Below, in pieces: positions 8,937 to 19,444 of a stretch of 64,000 nt of DNA. The stretch's first letter is position 1, and each line of letters begins with the position of its first letter. Origin of the DNA: Collinsella aerofaciens (GTDB taxonomy: Bacteria; Actinomycetota; Coriobacteriia; Coriobacteriales; Coriobacteriaceae); the NCBI GenBank assembly GCA_021639365.1, contig JAJXHK010000002.1, forward strand, positions 79,863-143,862. The letters are read 5' to 3'. The notes beneath the pieces were generated by a model. The model had not been told where the DNA came from, did not search any database, and saw only the letters and a program-made list of their open reading frames with translations. The translations under genes and the position numbers were made by a program.

Positions 8937-9614
8937 TCACTCAAAATCTTCTTGGCCCAAATCGGCATATAGCCTGCGTTTGCGAATGTAGCCGAGCACA
9001 GACTCGCTCGTAAGATAGCGCACGCTCATGCCGCGGGCAACTCGCTTACGAATGTTCGTCGAGCTAATCGCCAGCGCAGGAATCTGAATATAGCGCACGT
9101 CGAACGGCAGCCCCGACTCTTTGATTCGGGCACGCGCCGTATCGATATCAAAGCCCGGTCGCGTCGCCGCAATAAAGGTAGCAAGCTCAGCGATTCGTTC
9201 GGCATCATGCCAGGTCACAATATCGATAATCGCGTCGGCGCCTGTAATAAAGTAGAGCTTTACCTGCGGCGGATAAAAGTCGCGAAGGGCATGAAGCGTA
9301 TCGGCCGTGTAGGTTACGCCCGGACGGTCGATCTCGAACCGACTCGCCAAAAAGGCCGGGTTCGCGGCGGTTGCGAGGACCGTCATGGCATAACGGTCCT
9401 CAGCAGGCGTCACCGGCTTGTCAAGCTTAAAGGCAGGAGAGCCCGCCGGCATAAAGAGCACAGCGTCCAAGTCGAGCGACTCGCGCGCCTGCTCGGCGGT
9501 CACCAGGTGCCCGTAATGGATGGGATCAAAGGTGCCACCCATAATGCCGAGCCTAAACTCCTGCCCGTCCTCTAGAGGAAGCTCGGGCAAACCGATTCCA
9601 CCGCGCAACGACAT
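8937..9614 (-). CDS. nadD: nicotinate-nucleotide adenylyltransferase
   Basis: 225 residues. The nucleotidyltransferase signature GIMGGTFDPIHYGHL (residues about 23-37) and the SSTNIRKRVARG block near the C-terminus identify NadD, which makes nicotinate adenine dinucleotide for NAD synthesis. About 20 residues precede the usual N-terminus. ATG lies three bases after the obg stop. Confidence 0.94.
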   Translation of the reverse strand: MSLRGGIGLPELPLEDGQEFRLGIMGGTFDPIHYGHLVTAEQARESLDLDAVLFMPAGSPAFKLDKPVTPAEDRYAMTVLATAANPAFLASRFEIDRPGVTYTADTLHALRDFYPPQVKLYFITGADAIIDIVTWHDAERIAELATFIAATRPGFDIDTARARIKESGLPFDVRYIQIPALAISSTNIRKRVARGMSVRYLTSESVLGYIRKRRLYADLGQEDFE

Positions 9615-9617
9615 GGC

Positions 9618-11096
<1,479 letters not shown>

Positions 11097-11098
11097 CT

Positions 11099-11145
11099 AC
11101 AAAAAAGAGGGAGACCCTTGAATCCTAAAACTCAAGTGCCTCCCA
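11099..11145 (-). terminator. intrinsic terminator between rpmA and obg
   Basis: On the minus strand GGGAGGCACTTGA pairs with TTCAAGGGTCTCCC (one internal mismatch region) around a short loop, followed by TCTTTTTT. It closes the rplU-rpmA unit. Confidence 0.75.
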
Positions 11146-11169
11146 CATATGTGCTCTATGAAGGGTGAA

Positions 11170-11427
11170 TTACGCGTTCGCGAGCGGGCGTACGCTGACC
11201 CTGTGCTTGATACCCTTGTGGAACTCAACGGTACCGTCGACCAGCGCGAACAGCGTGTCGTCCTTGCCACGGCCAACGTTCTCACCCGGGTGGATGTGAG
11301 TGCCGTGCTGACGGACGAGAATCGTGCCCGTGGTTACCGTCTGGCCGGCATAGCGCTTCGTGCCAAGGCGCTGACCGCGGGAGTCACGGCCATTACGGGA
11401 GGAACCGAGTCCTTTTTTGTGTGCCAT
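11170..11427 (-). CDS. rpmA: 50S ribosomal protein L27
   Basis: 85 residues, beginning [20 protein letters not shown], typical of L27 without the cleavable N-terminal extension known from Firmicutes. L27 reaches the peptidyl-transferase centre. It follows rplU by 33 bases and precedes a terminator. Confidence 0.97.
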   Translation of the reverse strand: MAHKKGLGSSRNGRDSRGQRLGTKRYAGQTVTTGTILVRQHGTHIHPGENVGRGKDDTLFALVDGTVEFHKGIKHRVSVRPLANA

Positions 11428-11460
11428 TGTGTATACCTACTCTTTCGTTACGAGTGTAAT

Positions 11461-11835
11461 CTACTCGGCGACGGGAGCCTCGGCAACAGCCTCGGCCTCT
11501 GCCTTGACAGCCTTCTTGGCGCGGGACGTAGCCTGGACCTTCACGATCTTCAGCTTGGTGAGCTGCTGACGGTGACCCTTCAGACGACGATAGCGCTTAC
11601 GCTTGTGGAACTTGAAGACCAGCTGCTTCTCGCCCTTGAACTGCTCAACGATCTGAGCGGTAACCTTGGCCTTGGCCAGCTTGTCGGGATCGGTGACGAT
11701 CTTCTTACCATCGTTGAGGAAGATGACCGGCAGGGTGACCTTGTCGCCCTCATTGCCCTCGATCTTCTCGACGGTGATGACATCGTCGGTGGCGACCTTG
11801 TACTGCTTGCCGCCCGTGTTAACGATTGCGTACAT
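11461..11835 (-). CDS. rplU: 50S ribosomal protein L21
   Basis: 124 residues from the ATG at 11835 (MYAIVNTGGKQYKV, the canonical N-terminus); a longer in-frame reading adds seven residues without family support. The KFHKRKRYRRLKGHRQQ block is the rRNA-binding signature. A 20-residue Ala/Glu-rich tail follows. First gene of a two-gene unit with a good promoter. Confidence 0.96.
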   Translation of the reverse strand: MYAIVNTGGKQYKVATDDVITVEKIEGNEGDKVTLPVIFLNDGKKIVTDPDKLAKAKVTAQIVEQFKGEKQLVFKFHKRKRYRRLKGHRQQLTKLKIVKVQATSRAKKAVKAEAEAVAEAPVAE

Positions 11836-11877
11836 GTTTACTTGCCCTTCATGCATCAGTTAGTGCAACAGCCGAAT

Positions 11878-11906
11878 ATAGTAGCAGGCGAAAATACCCC
11901 CGTCAA
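11878..11906 (-). promoter_or_regulatory. promoter for rplU-rpmA
   Basis: On the minus strand TTGACG (11906-11901) and TACTAT (11883-11878) are 17 bases apart. The -35 box overlaps the last codon of the upstream radical-SAM-linked gene. The start would fall about 35 bases before rplU. Confidence 0.55.
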
Positions 11907-12715
11907 CGAGTATGTGGAGCAAATCCACAAGTTCGCACAGGTATGGGGCTGACGAGTCGGCCCTCGTCGTCCTCGCATGCTTGATTCTGACGCTCGACAT
12001 CGTAGGAGCAGATGGTCACGAGGTCTTGCATACCGGTGGAAACAATAGGTGCATCCACGCCCGGGGTCAAGCCCTGCAACAAAACATCAGCAGCGGAAAG
12101 CAAAATTTCCGGACGCATGGAGCCTTCGTTGTCGGCGTGGGTGTCGAGCATGAGCACCAGATGGTCCGGGCGCTCCCCCGCTGTGAGTTCATAGCCCACG
12201 AGCGTATGGTCCAGATCCAGGCGCTTGCTCTTTTTGCCGCGCGCGTAGTCGATGCCATGGCCCGCGCGCAGTGTATCGATCGCGGCGCGTACCTCATCGG
12301 CACTCACAGGCGCCTCGGGATCCAGATGTAGGTCGATGCGATACGACAGGCGCGTGAGCTGGGCCGTCAACGCCGGCGTGCGCACGTCGATGTACGCCGC
12401 CTCGATGGGTGCCAGATCGGCCGGAGAGGCCGCAGCCAGGCGCCCAAACGCCTCGTCGAGCGCCACGAACTCGGTCATAAACAGGTCATACCACTCGCAG
12501 GTCGACGACGTACCCACCGGTAGCGCCGAAGAGAAGCCCACGCGCATGTGAGGAGAGAAACCCTGCGTGACGGCATAGGGAAGTCCCGCACGGCGCACGA
12601 TGCGCTCAATGGTATGGATTACTTCGAGATGGCCCAGGTACTTAAGGCGATCGCGCTTGCCATAGCGAACACGAAGCCTAAAGAGCGTGGGGTTGTCGGT
12701 CAGGCGCTCACTCAT
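11903..12715 (-). CDS. TIGR03936-family radical-SAM-linked protein
   Basis: 270 residues starting with FRLRVRYGKRDRLKYLGHLEV, then AGLPYAVTQGFSPHMRVGFSSALPVG, the conserved N-terminal pattern of the DUF2344 / TIGR03936 family. In many Gram-positives this part is fused to, or lies next to, the TIGR03960 radical SAM protein; here they are separate genes overlapping by four bases. The biochemical role is unknown; the pair is usually near rplU/rpmA and RNase G/E genes, which points to RNA or ribosome modification (inference). Confidence 0.85.
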   Translation of the reverse strand: MSERLTDNPTLFRLRVRYGKRDRLKYLGHLEVIHTIERIVRRAGLPYAVTQGFSPHMRVGFSSALPVGTSSTCEWYDLFMTEFVALDEAFGRLAAASPADLAPIEAAYIDVRTPALTAQLTRLSYRIDLHLDPEAPVSADEVRAAIDTLRAGHGIDYARGKKSKRLDLDHTLVGYELTAGERPDHLVLMLDTHADNEGSMRPEILLSAADVLLQGLTPGVDAPIVSTGMQDLVTICSYDVERQNQACEDDEGRLVSPIPVRTCGFAPHTR

Positions 12716-14589
12716 GCGCGATCACCCATCAATACATTCTTGGCGTGGAGCGTGGGGCAGATTCCGCAGCCGGTGCACGACGTGCGGGTGCAGTCGGGAG
12801 TCGTGACACCCTCGAGCGAGCGACGGTACTCGCGCTCGAGGAAGCCGCGCGTGCAGCCGGGGCTCACATGCTCCCACGGCAGGCGCCAGCCCAACTCGTA
12901 GGGCAGGTGCACGAGCTCATTGAGGTCGATGCCGTTTTTGGCAGCAGCCTCCTTCCAGTTATCGAGCGAGAAATGCTCTACCCAGGCGTCAAAGCGAGAG
13001 CCCGCGCGCCAAGCATCGATGATGACGGGCGTCATGTCACGCCCGGCGCGGGACAGCGCGGCCTCGATGAGCGAGGTCTCGGCATCGTGGTAATGCACGC
13101 GGACGGCACGGTTGCGCACACTCGTGACAAGCAGCTTCTGGCGACGCTTGACGTCGTCGTAGTCGAGCTGCGGGCACCACTGGAACGGCGTGGCAGCCTT
13201 GGGGATAAAGACCGAAACCGAGATAGACACCGAGATCGAGCCGCGACGAGCCTTGGGCACCACGGAACGACCGAGCTCCAGCACATGATCGGCCAGATTG
13301 GCGATGGCCACGATGTCCTCGTCGCGCTCGCCGGGAAGGCCCATCATAAAGTAGAGCTTCATGCGGTTCCAGCCGGCCTCGAAGGCCGCCTTGGCCGCAC
13401 GGTCCAGGTCCTCCTCGGTCACGTTCTTGTTAATGATGTCGCGCATGCGCTGGCTGCCGGCCTCGGGCGCGAACGTCAGGCCGCCTTTCTTTTCGCCGGC
13501 GACCGACTCGGCCATATCCACGCCAAACGAATCCAGGCGCTGCGACGGAATAGACACGCGAATACCCGTATCCTCCAGGCGACGGTTGAGCCTGCCGAGC
13601 ACGTCGCGAATGCAGGAGTGGTCGGTCGTAGAGAGCGAGGTCAGCGACACCTCGTCATAACCGGTCTTTTCCAGACCCTGAATCACCGACGAGACGATCT
13701 GGTCGGCCGAGCGCTCGCGCACCGGGCGATACGTCATGCCGGCCTGGCAAAAACGACAGCCGCGGGCGCAGCCGCGCAGAATCTCGATAGACAGGCGGTC
13801 GTGGACCAGCTGCGCATAGGGTACGCACGACTGCGACAGCGGATTCGTGGCGCCGAAATCCTCGACGACGCGCTTGTAGACCACGGTCGGAGCATCCTTG
13901 CCCTCACGCGGCACGGTGTAGCCATGCGGCGAGCAGGGCTCGTCGTGACGAACCTCATAGAGCGACGGCACGTAGTTGCCGGCAATGGATGCAAGCTGCT
14001 CAACGATCTGCGCGCGCGGGACTCCTTCGTCACGCAGGCGGCGATGCAGCTGGCAGGTCTCGAGCAGCGATTCCTCACCCTCGCCGATGAGGATGGCATC
14101 GAAGAAGGCCGCATACGGCTCGGGGTTGTACACCGAAGGACCACCGGCAATGATGATGGGGTCGTCTTCGCCTCGGTCGGCCGCTAACAGCGGAATGCCA
14201 GCGAGGTCGAGAGCCTCGAGGAAGTTCGTCACCGCCATCTCGTGCGGCACATGCAGACCGACGATATCAAACGATGCGACAGGGGCAGCACCTTCGAGCG
14301 ACAGAAGCGGAATACCCGCCTCGCGCATGGCGTCACCCATATCAGGCCACGGCACATAGCCACGCTCGCAGGAGATGCCCTCGGCCTGGTTAAGGATGTT
14401 GTAGAGGATGGCGATACCCTGGTTGGGCAGACCGACCTCGTATACATCCGGATAAATCAGGCAGCAACGATAATCGGCATCGGCCTTGGAAAGCGTGCCC
14501 CACTCGTGATCGATATAGCGACTCGGCTTCTCGACCTTGGCGAGCAGCGGCTCAATTAAATGAAAACAGTCTTGGTATGGAACGCGCAA
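12712..14589 (-). CDS. TIGR03960-family B12-binding radical SAM protein
   Basis: 625 residues. The N-terminal half is a cobalamin-binding-like domain; the radical SAM cluster motif CARGCRFC (CxxxCxxC) lies near residue 275, and a second Cys group CTRTSCTGCGIC sits near the C-terminus. The family's substrate is not established. The start is TTG with AGGGG six bases before it. Downstream the TIGR03936 partner overlaps by four bases. Confidence 0.88.
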   Translation of the reverse strand: MRVPYQDCFHLIEPLLAKVEKPSRYIDHEWGTLSKADADYRCCLIYPDVYEVGLPNQGIAILYNILNQAEGISCERGYVPWPDMGDAMREAGIPLLSLEGAAPVASFDIVGLHVPHEMAVTNFLEALDLAGIPLLAADRGEDDPIIIAGGPSVYNPEPYAAFFDAILIGEGEESLLETCQLHRRLRDEGVPRAQIVEQLASIAGNYVPSLYEVRHDEPCSPHGYTVPREGKDAPTVVYKRVVEDFGATNPLSQSCVPYAQLVHDRLSIEILRGCARGCRFCQAGMTYRPVRERSADQIVSSVIQGLEKTGYDEVSLTSLSTTDHSCIRDVLGRLNRRLEDTGIRVSIPSQRLDSFGVDMAESVAGEKKGGLTFAPEAGSQRMRDIINKNVTEEDLDRAAKAAFEAGWNRMKLYFMMGLPGERDEDIVAIANLADHVLELGRSVVPKARRGSISVSISVSVFIPKAATPFQWCPQLDYDDVKRRQKLLVTSVRNRAVRVHYHDAETSLIEAALSRAGRDMTPVIIDAWRAGSRFDAWVEHFSLDNWKEAAAKNGIDLNELVHLPYELGWRLPWEHVSPGCTRGFLEREYRRSLEGVTTPDCTRTSCTGCGICPTLHAKNVLMGDRA

Positions 14590-14598
14590 AAGAAACCC

Positions 14599-15528
14599 CT
14601 AAGCAGCGAGATCGGATGCATCCTCGAAAGGACTCATAGGACGGGTGGCACCGGCGACCGTGGTCACCAGGTCACGAACGCGCGAGAACGTGGCAGCAGC
14701 GACCTCGTTGGCACGGCTGTAGTCCACATCGCGCTCGTAGAGCGACACGAGCGCGCGGCCCATGCCATAGGTACCCGCGGCGGCGGTAAGTGCCTTAACG
14801 GCAAACCCAATATGCGGCGTCTGCTTGACGAGCGCACGAGTGACCGCGCGGATCACAAGGCCGCCAGCAAGCACGCCCGCGACCTCGTAGCCGCGCTCAG
14901 GCTTAATGCCGCGTCCAAAGACGGCAGCGAGCTCAAAGAGCATGCCCACCTGCGCCAACGCCATAACGGGATAATCGGCGCCCGGCAAAAACACCAGCGC
15001 ACCGGTCGCCATATTGGTGAGCGCGCACGAGGTGATGATACGATTGGCCGCCGCGATGCGCATGAAGGTAAAGTTCGCCGCAAAAGCAGTTTCCTTGTCG
15101 GTGCGATCGAGAATCCAGCGGGCAAGCGTCTCGAGCAGATACGTTTTATCTGTTGCCGCTACCACGCCGAGCATGGGCGTGGACTCCTCGATAAACGGCA
15201 CCTCCACAGCAGACTCAGCAAGCACGCACACGGGCGCGCCGGCGATCACGAGCTCCTGCACGGCACTCTCCAAGCGGTCGGAGCCGCACGAGAGGACCAG
15301 CACAACATCGGTATCGGTCTTGGGAACGATGCGCTCCTCGCCCAGGCGCTCAACGCGCACAATGCCCGACGTCGTCTGCGGCACAAAGGCATCGCGGACC
15401 GTCTCGACCAAAAAGCGCGAGGCAGACGAATCCAAGTACACCGAGACGCGCACCGGCGTATCGGAGTCCTTCTTAACAGACGCGCCCATCTTAAAAGCGC
15501 GGGTAAGCTTATCCACGGGAATCTTCAT
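14599..15528 (-). CDS. DUF697-like membrane-associated protein
   Basis: 309 residues, not tied to a known function. Residues about 1-140 form an alpha/beta region (VDVVLVL-type strands, SCGSDRLESAVQEL) resembling a nucleotide-fold without a visible P-loop. Residues about 155-260 (ANRIITSCALTNMATGALVFLPGADYPVM and following) match the DUF697 pattern of hydrophobic helices that elsewhere is attached to Era-like GTPases. GGAGGGG precedes the ATG. It is placed directly after rodA, so an envelope role is possible. Confidence 0.65.
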   Translation of the reverse strand: MKIPVDKLTRAFKMGASVKKDSDTPVRVSVYLDSSASRFLVETVRDAFVPQTTSGIVRVERLGEERIVPKTDTDVVLVLSCGSDRLESAVQELVIAGAPVCVLAESAVEVPFIEESTPMLGVVAATDKTYLLETLARWILDRTDKETAFAANFTFMRIAAANRIITSCALTNMATGALVFLPGADYPVMALAQVGMLFELAAVFGRGIKPERGYEVAGVLAGGLVIRAVTRALVKQTPHIGFAVKALTAAAGTYGMGRALVSLYERDVDYSRANEVAAATFSRVRDLVTTVAGATRPMSPFEDASDLAA

Positions 15529-15546
15529 AACAAACCCCTCCAGCGG

Positions 15547-16773
15547 TTACGCGGCGCCCGAACGATGCCGCCATATGGATTGTACGATACCCACCGTCAG
15601 CAACTGAATCATCATCGAAGACGAACCAAAGCTAATGAACGGTAGCGGAATACCGGTAATCGGCATCATGCCAATGCACATGCCGATGTTCTCGAAGGTC
15701 TGAAATGCCCACATGCCGACGATACCCACGCATGACAGGCGCAGGAACAGCGACTCGCACTTAAAGGCGACGCGAATCGTCGAGAACATAAGCAGCACAT
15801 ACAGGCACAGGAGCAAAAAGGACCCACAGAAGCCGAAGGTCTCGGAGAGGAAGGCAAAGACGAAGTCGGTGTGGAACTCGGGCAGAAAGCCGCCGGCAGA
15901 CTGCGTCGCATGGCCCAGACCCTTACCAAAGAAGCCGCCCGAGCCAACGGCGATAAGCGACTGCTGCAGATTGTAGGCGTCGTCCGAATCGGCATTATCG
16001 GGGTCGATAAAGACCGTCAGACGGTTCATCTGGTACTGCTTGATGAGCACGTCGTGGCCGAGCAGCGAATCGAAGACCGAGTCGAGCGCCAAGACAAGCG
16101 CCACCAAGCCCACCAGCAGGGCTAAGGTGGACAGCACCCATTCGCGGCGCGCACCGCTCATACAGATGACGATGGCACCCGAGACCAGCACGACCAGGCC
16201 CGAACCCAGGTCGCCCATGGCAACGACGGCCAAAAACGGGATGGACAGCATGCCGCAGAGCTTAACGTAGTCGCGGACGGTATCGATGCGCCCGTTGTAC
16301 TGCGAGCCAAGCGTGGCGATGAAGAAGATCGTGATGAGCTTGGCAAGCTCAACCGGCTGGAACGTCAAGCCGATACCGGGAATCTTGATCCAGCCCGTCA
16401 TACCTAGGCCGCCTGTATAGGACAGACCAGGAATCTTGGGCGAGAAGATCACGATAAGGTCGATGACGAGCAACGCCGTCGAGAAGTTGGAGATACCGCG
16501 CAGGTCGGTACGCCAAACAAGCACCGCCAGGATTGCGCCAATAACGATTCCCAGCAGATGGCGCGAGAATGACGCATCGGCCTTAAACTGCGAAGCCGAC
16601 CAGATGATGATGGCACCGTAGGCAACGAGCGCCACAGTAGCCACGAGCACACCGATATGCACCTTTTGGCGAAACGTGCCGCGCGAGGCAGAAAGCTGTT
16701 TGTTGACGCGGTCCAGGCTGCTGCGGGAGCCGGTCTTGGTTGAGCGGAACAGGTCCGCCGGCGAAAAATCCAT
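15547..16773 (-). CDS. rodA: rod-shape SEDS glycosyltransferase RodA
   Basis: 408 residues with about ten membrane helices. SEDS family marks are present: the conserved QPVELAKL in the first third, GSGGFFGKGLG, and the C-terminal GIPLPFISFGSSSM. It polymerises lipid II in the elongasome with PBP2. It starts nine bases after mrdA ends, with GGAGG upstream. The first 40 residues are cytoplasmic and basic. Confidence 0.95.
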   Translation of the reverse strand: MDFSPADLFRSTKTGSRSSLDRVNKQLSASRGTFRQKVHIGVLVATVALVAYGAIIIWSASQFKADASFSRHLLGIVIGAILAVLVWRTDLRGISNFSTALLVIDLIVIFSPKIPGLSYTGGLGMTGWIKIPGIGLTFQPVELAKLITIFFIATLGSQYNGRIDTVRDYVKLCGMLSIPFLAVVAMGDLGSGLVVLVSGAIVICMSGARREWVLSTLALLVGLVALVLALDSVFDSLLGHDVLIKQYQMNRLTVFIDPDNADSDDAYNLQQSLIAVGSGGFFGKGLGHATQSAGGFLPEFHTDFVFAFLSETFGFCGSFLLLCLYVLLMFSTIRVAFKCESLFLRLSCVGIVGMWAFQTFENIGMCIGMMPITGIPLPFISFGSSSMMIQLLTVGIVQSIWRHRSGAA

Positions 16774-16782
16774 CGCAACCTC

Positions 16783-18852
16783 CTATCGAACCGAAGAATC
16801 GCCCGAAGCCGAAGAGGTATCGGGCTCGTCATAAATCACGCCGAGCACGTCACGTACGACATGCATTGCGGTATCGGAGCCACCGCCGCCCTGCTCCAGG
16901 ACAGTTGCAATGACATACTTGGGGTCATCGGCCGGCGCATAGGCGCAAAACCATGCGTATTCGTCCTCGCCGCTTTTCTCGCCCGTGCCCGACTTACCGT
17001 ATACCTGCGGCGTCAGCGTGCCAAAGTGAGCCGCCAGCGACGTCGAAGCGGTGTAAATCACGTCGTGCATACCGTTGCGCACGAGAGCCAGGTCCGAATC
17101 GCTGTTGATTTTGGCCTCCAGACGCTTCTTCTTGCCCTTGCCGTTGTACTTATAGGCATCGCCGTCGCCATCGCGCGACACGGCCGACAAAAACACGTGC
17201 GGCACGTACTGCTTGCCGCCGTTGGCAAGACCCATATAGGCGCACGCCATCTGCAGGGGGGTCACTAGGATGTCGCCCTGACCGATAGCAATATTGGTCA
17301 TATCGCCCGCGTTCCATTTGCGATCCTCGGCCGAGGCGTCGGTAAAATACGACTCTTTCCACTCGGCATCGGGAATGCGCCCCGCGCCCTCGCTCGGCAG
17401 ATCGATGCCGCAGGTCTTACCCAGGCCCCAGCGACGGAAGACCTCCTGCAGGCCCTCGGGATGCTGCTCGTCATAAAAGAATGCCTTGCCCATGTCGTAG
17501 AAGACGGGGTCGCACGAGTTGGCGATACCCGACTGCAGCGTCATGGTGCCGTGGCCGGAATGCAGCCAGCAGTACTTGCCCCACGACTTGCCCAGACCTG
17601 TCCAATAGCCCGTGCAGTTGGTCGTCTGGCCCGACGTGTAGGTTCCAAACTCAAGGCCCGCCAAGGCCGAGAGCGGCTTAATGGTCGAAGCCGACATGTA
17701 CTGTCCGCTAATGGCGCGGTTGAGCAGCGGGTGCGAACCCTCGTCGTCGTTGAGCTCGGTCCATACGTCGTTGGAGACGCCGCCGATAAAAACGGAAGGA
17801 TCAAACTTGGGCTCACTTGCCATGCCCAGAATTTCGCCGTTATTGGGATCGAGACACACCACGGCACCGTTGCCGGCATTGCTGTAGCCCGTGGTCTTTG
17901 CAAGCTCAATGGCACTCGCCAGTGCCGTCTCGCAAGCCTGCTGAATCTTAAGGTCGAGCGTGAGCTTGATATCGGAACCTGCCTTGGCGGGCACCGCGCC
18001 GGCCTGGCCGGTCACGTTACCCGAGGCATCGACCTTGACGGTCTGCTCGCCGCGGATGCCCTGCAGCAGGTTTTCGTAGTAGCTCTCAACGCCCGCCTGG
18101 CCCACGATATCGCCCGACTGGTACGTAATCTGGCCCGCAGAGGCATCATCGTCGTCAGAAGACTTTTTGTTCTGCGCCTCGAGCTGCTCGGAAGTAATGG
18201 TGCCGGTGTAGCCCAAGATATGGCATGCCGTCTCACCGTACGGATACTGACGCTCGGTACGCTCGGCAATCTTCACGCCAGGGAACTCGCCGGCGTGCTC
18301 CTGGATATAGGCGACCGTCGAGCGACGCACGTCCGTCGCGATGGTATGCAAGCTCTGAGCGCCCTCGGAGTTGTCTTGAATATTGCGCAGGACCGCAATG
18401 TAGGGCATGCCAAGAACGTTGGCGAGATGATGGACCAACACGGTATCGTCGGCAAGGTCGCGATAGGCGACGACGGCAAGCGAGGGGCGATTTTGCACCA
18501 GCGCCACGCCATTGCGATCGAGAATGCGCCCGCGAACGGCGGGCGTGGTGACGGTGCGGGTCTGATTGCTGTTGGCCTGTTTCTCGTAATAGTCCGACGA
18601 GACCATCTGCATGCCCCACAGCTTAACGCCAAGCGCCGCAAACATCGCGCCCACGCCTGCGGTGAGGATGGAGAAGCGGCCCTTAAAGGCGGTCGCTGCG
18701 GTATTGCCCTCGCCCTCGGTGGCGCGCGGGGCCGTTCCATGCTGCGTGTCGTAGGTAAAACGGGAATCGCCGCGACGCATAATGACCAGTGCGACCACAA
18801 TGGCCACGAGCAGCACGATACCGGCGATAACAACCGTCATCTGGGAAGACAT
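16783..18852 (-). CDS. mrdA: penicillin-binding protein 2 (elongation transpeptidase)
   Basis: 689 residues. Class B PBP layout: dimerisation/pedestal part, then the transpeptidase with SASTIKPLS (SxxK), SGIANSCDP (SxN region) and KSGTGEKS (KTG-type). Two hydrophobic segments are seen near the N-terminus, at about residues 5-24 and 53-75; the first is an unusual addition. GGGGAGG precedes the ATG. It is in the run mreB-mreC-mreD-mrdA-rodA. Confidence 0.94.
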   Translation of the reverse strand: MSSQMTVVIAGIVLLVAIVVALVIMRRGDSRFTYDTQHGTAPRATEGEGNTAATAFKGRFSILTAGVGAMFAALGVKLWGMQMVSSDYYEKQANSNQTRTVTTPAVRGRILDRNGVALVQNRPSLAVVAYRDLADDTVLVHHLANVLGMPYIAVLRNIQDNSEGAQSLHTIATDVRRSTVAYIQEHAGEFPGVKIAERTERQYPYGETACHILGYTGTITSEQLEAQNKKSSDDDDASAGQITYQSGDIVGQAGVESYYENLLQGIRGEQTVKVDASGNVTGQAGAVPAKAGSDIKLTLDLKIQQACETALASAIELAKTTGYSNAGNGAVVCLDPNNGEILGMASEPKFDPSVFIGGVSNDVWTELNDDEGSHPLLNRAISGQYMSASTIKPLSALAGLEFGTYTSGQTTNCTGYWTGLGKSWGKYCWLHSGHGTMTLQSGIANSCDPVFYDMGKAFFYDEQHPEGLQEVFRRWGLGKTCGIDLPSEGAGRIPDAEWKESYFTDASAEDRKWNAGDMTNIAIGQGDILVTPLQMACAYMGLANGGKQYVPHVFLSAVSRDGDGDAYKYNGKGKKKRLEAKINSDSDLALVRNGMHDVIYTASTSLAAHFGTLTPQVYGKSGTGEKSGEDEYAWFCAYAPADDPKYVIATVLEQGGGGSDTAMHVVRDVLGVIYDEPDTSSASGDSSVR

Positions 18853-18865
18853 CTACGAGCCTCCC

Positions 18866-19432
18866 CTATTTGAGTTTGCGAGTCTTGGGCTTAAAGCGCA
18901 TACCCGTCTGACGACCGCCACGTGCGGAGAATCCGTAACCGGACTGCGGCACGACGCCGGACATCAAAAACGGAATGGCGACCAGGCCCGTCAGGATCGA
19001 AGACGGCAGGGCGTGGCCAAAAATCGCCACGACAAAGCTCGTCTCCAGACCCATGAACAGCAAGATGATGCTGTAGATCACGTTAACAATGAGCGCGAAA
19101 ACGCCTACGGTAACGCCGCGCGCGCTCGGAGTGCCGCTTGTCTGACCGGCAGCGCTATGTACCAGGGCAAAGCTGCCAACCGTCAGCAGCAAAGACATGA
19201 CGCCCACCGGCACAGCCGCCGAAAGGTCGTAAAACAGGCCGCTGCAAAAACCGCAGACGACGGCACGCGTGGGGTCGCCCGAGAACACGCTCAGGCACAC
19301 CAGGATAATCATAAAGTTGACGCGACCGCCAGCGATGGAAATCTGCGGAGCCAAGCCTGCCTGCAGCAATACGCAGACGATGGCGGCGATCACAAAGGTA
19401 CGGGAGCCAGCCCCCTGCTCGTGAAGATCCAT
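18866..19432 (-). CDS. mreD: rod-shape-determining protein MreD
   Basis: 188 residues from the ATG at 19432, favoured because AGGGAGG lies seven bases upstream; an ATG two codons earlier is almost on top of that site. Five or six membrane helices fill the protein, with GDPTRAVVCGFCSGLFYDL as the conserved loop. It is an inner-membrane part of the elongasome. The Lys/Arg-rich C-terminus is cytoplasmic. Confidence 0.88.
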   Translation of the reverse strand: MDLHEQGAGSRTFVIAAIVCVLLQAGLAPQISIAGGRVNFMIILVCLSVFSGDPTRAVVCGFCSGLFYDLSAAVPVGVMSLLLTVGSFALVHSAAGQTSGTPSARGVTVGVFALIVNVIYSIILLFMGLETSFVVAIFGHALPSSILTGLVAIPFLMSGVVPQSGYGFSARGGRQTGMRFKPKTRKLK

Positions 19433-19444
19433 GGACATGCCTCC

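Noticed and set aside
12745..14187. 480-codon plus-strand frame opposite the radical SAM gene
   Set aside because: The minus-strand gene has the CxxxCxxC motif and B12-like domain; the plus frame has no support.
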